Shown: in pieces, positions 59,080-64,000 of the stretch
How positions within the stretch are numbered: position 1 is the first letter of the stretch
How the letters are laid out: every line of letters begins with the position of its first letter
Origin: Anaeramoeba flamelloides
Lineage: Eukaryota; Metamonada; Anaeramoebidae
NCBI GenBank assembly: GCA_027625915.1
Contig: JANTQA010000029.1
Coordinates: 9,672,001-9,736,000 of the forward strand
DNA length: 64,000 nucleotides
Direction of reading: 5' to 3'
Notes under the pieces: model-generated
The model's input: the letters and a program-made list of their open reading frames with translations, nothing else
What the model was told of the DNA's origin: nothing
Databases searched by the model: none
Translations under genes and position numbers: made by a program

Positions 59080-60204
59080 AAGGGAGTAGTCATTTTTGAA
59101 AATAAAATGAAATCTTGTCGAGATCTTGAAAAATTTTTTTTTTGTAATTTGTGTTTAGACTCATGAAATGGATGAGTTAGCCTCATTTAAACAATTTATT
59201 GATTTGGGTCTCCTTTTTGAAATTCAAAATTTGCATGTTTCCAATATAAAACCAAAAAAAGAAACCTATTATTTTGTTTAAGAATTAAGTTAATTCATGA
59301 AAATGGGAAAAAATATTTTTCTTTTTATGTTGGAAAGTATTGATTTTGAAAGCAAATTTTTTATTTGGTTTCTTTTTCTTTGATTAATATTTCAATTCAA
59401 ATCTTAGCCATTAAAACTATTTGTGGTTTAGGTGATTTAATAAATGAATATTTGGTAGAAGCTTAACTTCAGTTTATTAATTAAATTGAGATCTATTATG
59501 CAAAAAAATTTTTTTCTTTAATGTTTTGCAAAAGTTGTTTTCTGTTATTTCAAAAAATGAAAAAAAATTGCAAAAAAATTTTCTATTTTGAAAAATTTTT
59601 TTAACAAATTGTTTGGCCTTATTCACAAGAATCCTTATAATAATTCAAACCATTTTTAGCAGAAAAAAAATGATTTTGAATTTTGAGGATAAAATTAACT
59701 AATTCCCAAATATCTTCAAGAAAATTTTATTTTGAAAAATCGAATTTCATCTTAAAACAAAAACAAAATTTCTAAGTAAAATTTTTACATGACTTTAAAA
59801 CTTTGATTATTATAACTACCATTCTTAAAAAAATACAATTATTTTTTAATCTGTTAAATATATTAATTTTTTTGGTTAACCAAAAGTTTTATCTCAAAAA
59901 AGAACAAAAATCTTTATATAAATATTACTGGTAACAGAGAAATGTTACAGTAATATAATGATCAAAATTACAATAAACAAGGTAAAAACTTGTTAAATTG
60001 TGAGAAATAAAATGAATTTAATAGTTTTCTTTTTCGGAAAAAAATTGAAAAAAAAATTGATCTCACTAAACTAATTTTCTTTTATGACTTTCTTAGTCTA
60101 TCATAATTTTTTGACACATGGGATCTACAAAATACCAAAGTAGAAAATACCACCAATAACATATTTTAAAATTTTGCCTTGTTGTTGTCGAAGACTAGTC
60201 CCTT
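59080..60204 (+). mobile_element. DNA element L, copy 3
   Basis: 1,125 bp, ends AAGGGAGTAGTCATT and GACTAGTCCCTT. Same orientation as the copy 5.8 kb upstream. It may lie in the first intron of the bZIP gene. Confidence 0.8.
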
Positions 60205-60657
60205 AAAAAAATTCGAAAAACGATTTCAAATTTCTTTGGAACAATAAGATCAAAGTAAATTTTTCATAGAAACACAGTTATTTTTTCAAAGAACTCTATT
60301 TTTTGAAGACTTTTAAATTAAAATCTCTTGTGAAATGCCAAAAGAAATCTTCTTTTATCAACTGACATCTTTCAACGATTTCGATTCAATCTGCTCTCTC
60401 TACAAATCTCAATTTACTTTTTGAATCCACATAAATTTTTACAAATTTTTATTTTTATTTGCTTATTAGGTTTTTGGGTTTTTTGATTGGAAGAAAAAAC
60501 TTGTTTATTTGAGGAATTTTTTGTCAAGAAGAAATCGAAAACTAAAGAAGAGAATTTCAAAATGATTTGGAGAGAATAAAAGTTTGAACAAAAAATTTAT
60601 GATCATTTTTTAACATTTTCTTCCCAATTTTTATTTCAAACAACTTAACAAATTTAG

Positions 60658-61043
60658 GGTCTTTTGGCTCACTCAATAAACAACCTTCAACAATAACTTC
60701 CTTCACAAACAGTCTAAATACCTATGACTCATTTGATGATCTATCAATTGAGTTTTTCTTAGAAGACAACCAACAAACCGTTTCAAAAACTAATCTCCTT
60801 CAGGAATGGCTAACACCATACTTACCTACATCCACAACAACAACAACAACAACAACGACAACGACAACAACAATGAACACCCCTTTGAAGAACTTTTCTG
60901 ATTCAGAGAATTGTGAATCAGAATTTGTTGATCACTTTGAAGAAAGTAGATTACACATTGCCGATCAATACCCATACAATCGCTTTTTTACAGAATTTGA
61001 ATTTCAACAAAGCACCAACGAAGAAGAGCTCTCTTCTTTATTA

Positions 61044-61087
<44 letters not shown>

Positions 61088-62081
61088 TTTCAATGATTCT
61101 CTTGATAGTATTTTATTAAGCACCACAGCATATTCTGATATCGAGAAAAATCAACAAGCCAATCAGCGTTCTGAAAAGAATGAAAAAATCCTTTCCATTG
61201 AATACCCAAGCAATAGTAGTTCTTTGGATTTTAATCATGCTGTCAATGAAAAAGATCCTTTAAAAAAAAAAGCAAAAGTCATTTGTAAAGAAAAAACAGA
61301 TACGACACCAAGTCAAAAAGTAAACATAAAAAAAAAACGCAATAGCAACAGTAAAAACAAGAACAGGAACAATAACGAAAACGAAAACGAAAGTAAAAGT
61401 AAAAGTAAAAGCAAAAGCAAAAGAAAAAGCAAAAGCAAAAGCAAAAAAATTATTGTGAATAAAAACAAAACCAGGGAAGAAAAATTAATAACAACAAATC
61501 CTTTTAAAGATCAAAATAAAATAGGAATTCAAAAAGAACACAAGAACGAAACAGAAAATTTAAATAAAAAAGAAAAAGAAAAAGAAAAAGAAAAAGAAAA
61601 AGAAAATGAAAATGAAAATGAAAATGGAAATGGAAATGAAAACACAAAGCAAGATAGAAATCGGAAAGTTACAAAAAAACCAAAAAACAAAAAACTATTT
61701 TCAAATCTTAAGGATTCCTTTTTAGAGCCACTCTATGAAGAGTTCCAAGCATTTATTGAGAATTACCACCAGGAAGACGCTGATCTGATGACAGAAGAAG
61801 AAAAAGTTATACTGAAAAAAATGCCAAAAAAGGACTTGGCAAATTTAACCGTCACCGAAAAAAAAAACCGTAAAAGAGCGAGGGACAGACTGAGTGCCAG
61901 AAGAGTGAAATTAAAAAAAAAAGCATATGTTATTTATTTACAAAACCACATCTCAAATTTAAAAGACGAAAATTCTGATCTTGAAAATCAACTCGAGGAC
62001 GGGTTGAGAGAGAAACAAAAACTTGAACAGCGATTCCGGCAATTAACAAGGAGAAAATTGGTCAAACAAAACCTTTTTTGA
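60658..62081 (+). CDS. atypical bZIP transcription factor (5' end incomplete)
   Basis: Frame is open from 60603 to the TGA at 62079. The first ATG is at 60873 (402 residues), but the 70 codons before it are strongly gene-like (TYDSFDDLSIEFFLEDNQQT, LLQEWLTPYLPT, then a Thr tract), and a TTTAG acceptor at 60651-60657 precedes them, so I infer an unseen first exon. The N-terminal half is acidic with DN, SK, KE and NE tracts. The C-terminus carries a bZIP: basic region RKRARDRLSARRVKLKKKAY, then leucines every seven residues (L at positions 1, 8, 15, 29, 36; Gly at 22). Two residues invariant in bZIPs are changed: the DNA-base-reading Asn is Asp and the following Arg is Lys (pattern D-R-L-S-A-R-R-V-K). 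It would dimerise in the nucleus; DNA preference may be altered, or it may act as a dominant dimer partner. Confidence 0.85.
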
Positions 62082-62269
62082 CACACTAAGGATTCAAATG
62101 CTTTGCTGTTTTTGAACTAGATTTCTTCTCTGAGAATAATCCTTTTTGAAGACTATCCAAATCTGAATATGTGTTCATAATTTATTCTTTTTTTTATATT
62201 TCTTAGAAGATCAGCCCGAAAGCACATTGATTTATAAACAATCAATCTGATTAATAAATTTTTATTTTT

Positions 62270-62565
62270 TTTTGATTTTCTTTTTTTCATTCATCGTTTC
62301 GTTTTTTGTTTTCATTTCATGTTTTTCAATTACACAATCTGTTTAAAATTTGATCCAAAATTTTTTTTAAACAGTTTGATATTTAGCAACAGTTGTGTAA
62401 TTTGAAAAGAGATGAACCCAAATAAAATTAGTTGATGCTACCTAACCATTAGATTAATCAATAATTGTTAATAGAATTTTAACAAATTTAGACACAAGTT
62501 TTTTTGTTAGCCCACTTTAAAAAAATTTTTAATATACTGTTGATTTTATCTTTGAGGGGATTTCG
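62270..62565 (+). mobile_element. MITE family M fragment
   Basis: Degenerate middle of M: TTCATTTCATGTTTTTCAATTAC and ATTAATCAATAATTGTTAATA-like blocks (first 20 bases each compared). Begins about 190 bp after the bZIP stop codon. Confidence 0.45.
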
Positions 62566-62617
62566 AATTAACTAAATTTATGTCTTCTAATTAGAAGAGT
62601 TTCTAATCATAGTGATT

Positions 62618-63165
62618 AAGGAAGTAAGTACATTTTAAAATTTTGAAAAATTTTAATTGTGTGAACATTACTGGAAAATATTTTTTGAGTGCAGCAGATA
62701 TTGAAACTTTGAAACCAAAATCCCATTCAATGCTCTATTTGTGAAAAGAAATAAAAACCAGTAATTTAGAGTTGAATCTTCCATTTGTCTTTTTTATGAA
62801 CATTTTTTTTTGATTTAATTTTGAGTTTTATTAAATTTGGTTTTGGATCATAGAGATGTGTTTATACGGATGATTGAAATAAATCCAACAATAAACCAAA
62901 AAAAAAGACCCCAAAAGGAGTCTATTTGAAACAAATCTTTTCTTTTAGAAGACCAAACACGAAAGATCACCATTTCAAATAAATTTGTTGAAATCAAGAA
63001 TGAAAAAAAAAATATTCCATAAAAGCGTATTTTCGAAGTTTTTTTGATTATTTCTTCTTAATTTGTATGAATACAAACTATTTTTTTACCTTGAATTTCT
63101 CGCCCCATTACTATTTATTATTATTTTTTAAAAAAATTTGTTACAAATTAACTTTCAAAATTCTA
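62618..63165 (+). repeat. dispersed element J, copy 2
   Basis: Same orientation and length as copy 1 at 23.8 kb. Its right end is followed at once by a family C element at a TA. Confidence 0.8.
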
Positions 63166-63462
63166 CTGTAGTCAAAATAAAGCTTGTAAAAAAATTGAAT
63201 GCGTGATACAAAATAAAAAGCGTGTTTTTTTTTGTTATAGAAGACCTATACATTAACCAATCAAAGAAACTGATAATAAACACTAAATAAATATGGTATT
63301 GGTCTCTTAAAGTTTTATTATTTAAAAATAAATTCTAAAAATGAAAGATCAAATTGCAAAATTTATAGCAAAAAATGGAGTTGATTTTTTAGAAAATTTT
63401 TATCATCAAAAAAACAAAAAAATTCAAAAAAATTCAAAAAAATTGAGAATATTATGGAAAAT
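63166..63462 (+). mobile_element. MITE family C, truncated copy in J
   Basis: Starts CTGTAGTCAAAATAAAGCTT and follows the family to ATATTATGGAAAATTTT, then stops abruptly. Confidence 0.8.
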
Positions 63463-63529
63463 TTTGTATTCAGGACGTGGATAGTTTCTGTTTGGTCATG
63501 AAAATGATAAATTTATTTTTTATATAAAC

Positions 63530-63795
63530 TCTTTTTCAAAAATTGTGACTCACCTGAAATCATAAATTGAAAAAAAAAAAATATCCTTTAGTATTCAAAA
63601 ACAATTAATAACTAAATATGATTTGTAATTCTCTTTTAAGTCATTCTAAATCTATAAAAGCTTGATATATTAAAAATTAAAAAAAAATAAAACCAAAAAC
63701 TAAAAAAAAGTGAGTTACAATTTTTGAAATGAGCATTACCGATTTTTTATTACTGAACTTTCACTGAAAAAAAGTTGAACAACAAGATTTTTTAG
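63530..63795 (+). repeat. dispersed element K, copy 2
   Basis: Inverted relative of 25435-25680: AAATTGTGACTCACC near the left, AAGTTGAACAACAAGATTTT at the right. Confidence 0.75.
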
Positions 63796-63799
63796 AGAA

Positions 63800-63863
63800 C
63801 CGGTATGGGTAAGTGGAAACACAACCCAGTGTACAATCTGAAGGCCGGGGTTCTATTCCCTTA
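63800..63863 (+). other. tRNA-like segment (pol III box A and B resemblance)
   Basis: TGGGTAAGTGG resembles box A (TRGCNNAGYGG, one mismatch) and, about 34 bases on, GGTTCTATTCC resembles box B (GGTTCGANTCC, one mismatch). The stretch is GC-richer than its surroundings. The acceptor arms do not pair, so it is not a functional tRNA; it could be the head of a tRNA-derived SINE whose body runs to the window end. Confidence 0.35.
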
Positions 63864-64000
63864 ACCATTATTTCTTATTGTTTACCATTTTCTCAAATAG
63901 CCACCACGGTGTAATTTTAATTAAAAATCGGGCTTATGCTTCTTAGAACCACTAATTCTTTGAGGAAATCGTTTGACCGAATTGAATCTTTTTGACTATT

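Noticed and set aside
60343-60435. Short frame starting ATGCCAAAAGAAATC as first bZIP exon
   Set aside because: It has no donor site before its TGA and is in no workable phase with the 60657 acceptor.
63795-63870. Functional tRNA gene
   Set aside because: Box-like motifs exist but the acceptor stem does not pair and the anticodon arm is not evident.

Overview
This window is AT-rich nuclear DNA (by eye about three quarters or more A+T) from a single-celled eukaryote. The evidence is GT-AG introns, a heterotrimeric G-protein alpha gene, RasGEF, FAM91, SPRY and bZIP genes, and 5' leaders rich in A and C. TAA, TAG and TGA all end clear reading frames, so the genetic code looks standard. Proteins carry long pure KE, DN, SN and GK tracts. 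That style, with many Ras and G-protein regulators, recalls amoeboid protists such as Anaeramoeba or some Amoebozoa, but I cannot prove the species. Real genes cover roughly 15% of the window. Most of the rest is a dense, nested population of short non-autonomous DNA transposons (MITEs), long inverted repeats and simple repeats.

Layout. 1-8.9 kb: minus-strand G-alpha gene in at least three exons with introns of 2.9 and 4.2 kb; its 3' half lies beyond the left edge. 8.9-16.2 kb: no gene recognised, MITEs and a 1.65-kb palindrome. 16.3-16.9 kb: two-exon SPRY protein (minus). 17-20.2 kb: nested MITEs. 20.5-21.2 kb: first exon of a TPRA1-like seven-helix membrane protein (plus). 21.9-30.8 kb: transposons. 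30.9-34.5 kb: RasGEF with two complete GEF modules in tandem (plus). 37.1-39.7 kb: FAM91 homologue (minus) with about four frame breaks. 40-47 kb: repeats. 47.1-48.6 kb: novel protein (minus) with two receiver-like domains joined by a charged linker and an apparent -1 frame change. 49.4-54.4 kb: MITEs, a GC-richer poly-A-tailed unit and LINE remains. 54.9-55.5 kb: orphan protein with signal peptide and membrane segment (minus). 60.7-62.1 kb: atypical bZIP factor (plus). 62.3-64 kb: repeats.

The repeats fall into families named here A to P only for cross-reference. A, B and C have TA target duplications and Tc1/mariner-like character. Order of insertion can be read from nesting: A and C lie inside D; C lies inside A and itself holds I; B copies lie inside the long inverted repeats E and O.

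Function. G-alpha, a putative seven-helix receptor-like protein and a tandem RasGEF share a signalling theme, FAM91 belongs to endosome-to-Golgi tethering, and bZIP to transcription. Nothing indicates an operon-like system. The most novel items are the tandem RasGEF, the two-domain receiver-like protein, the bZIP with its two invariant basic residues changed, and the frame-broken FAM91.
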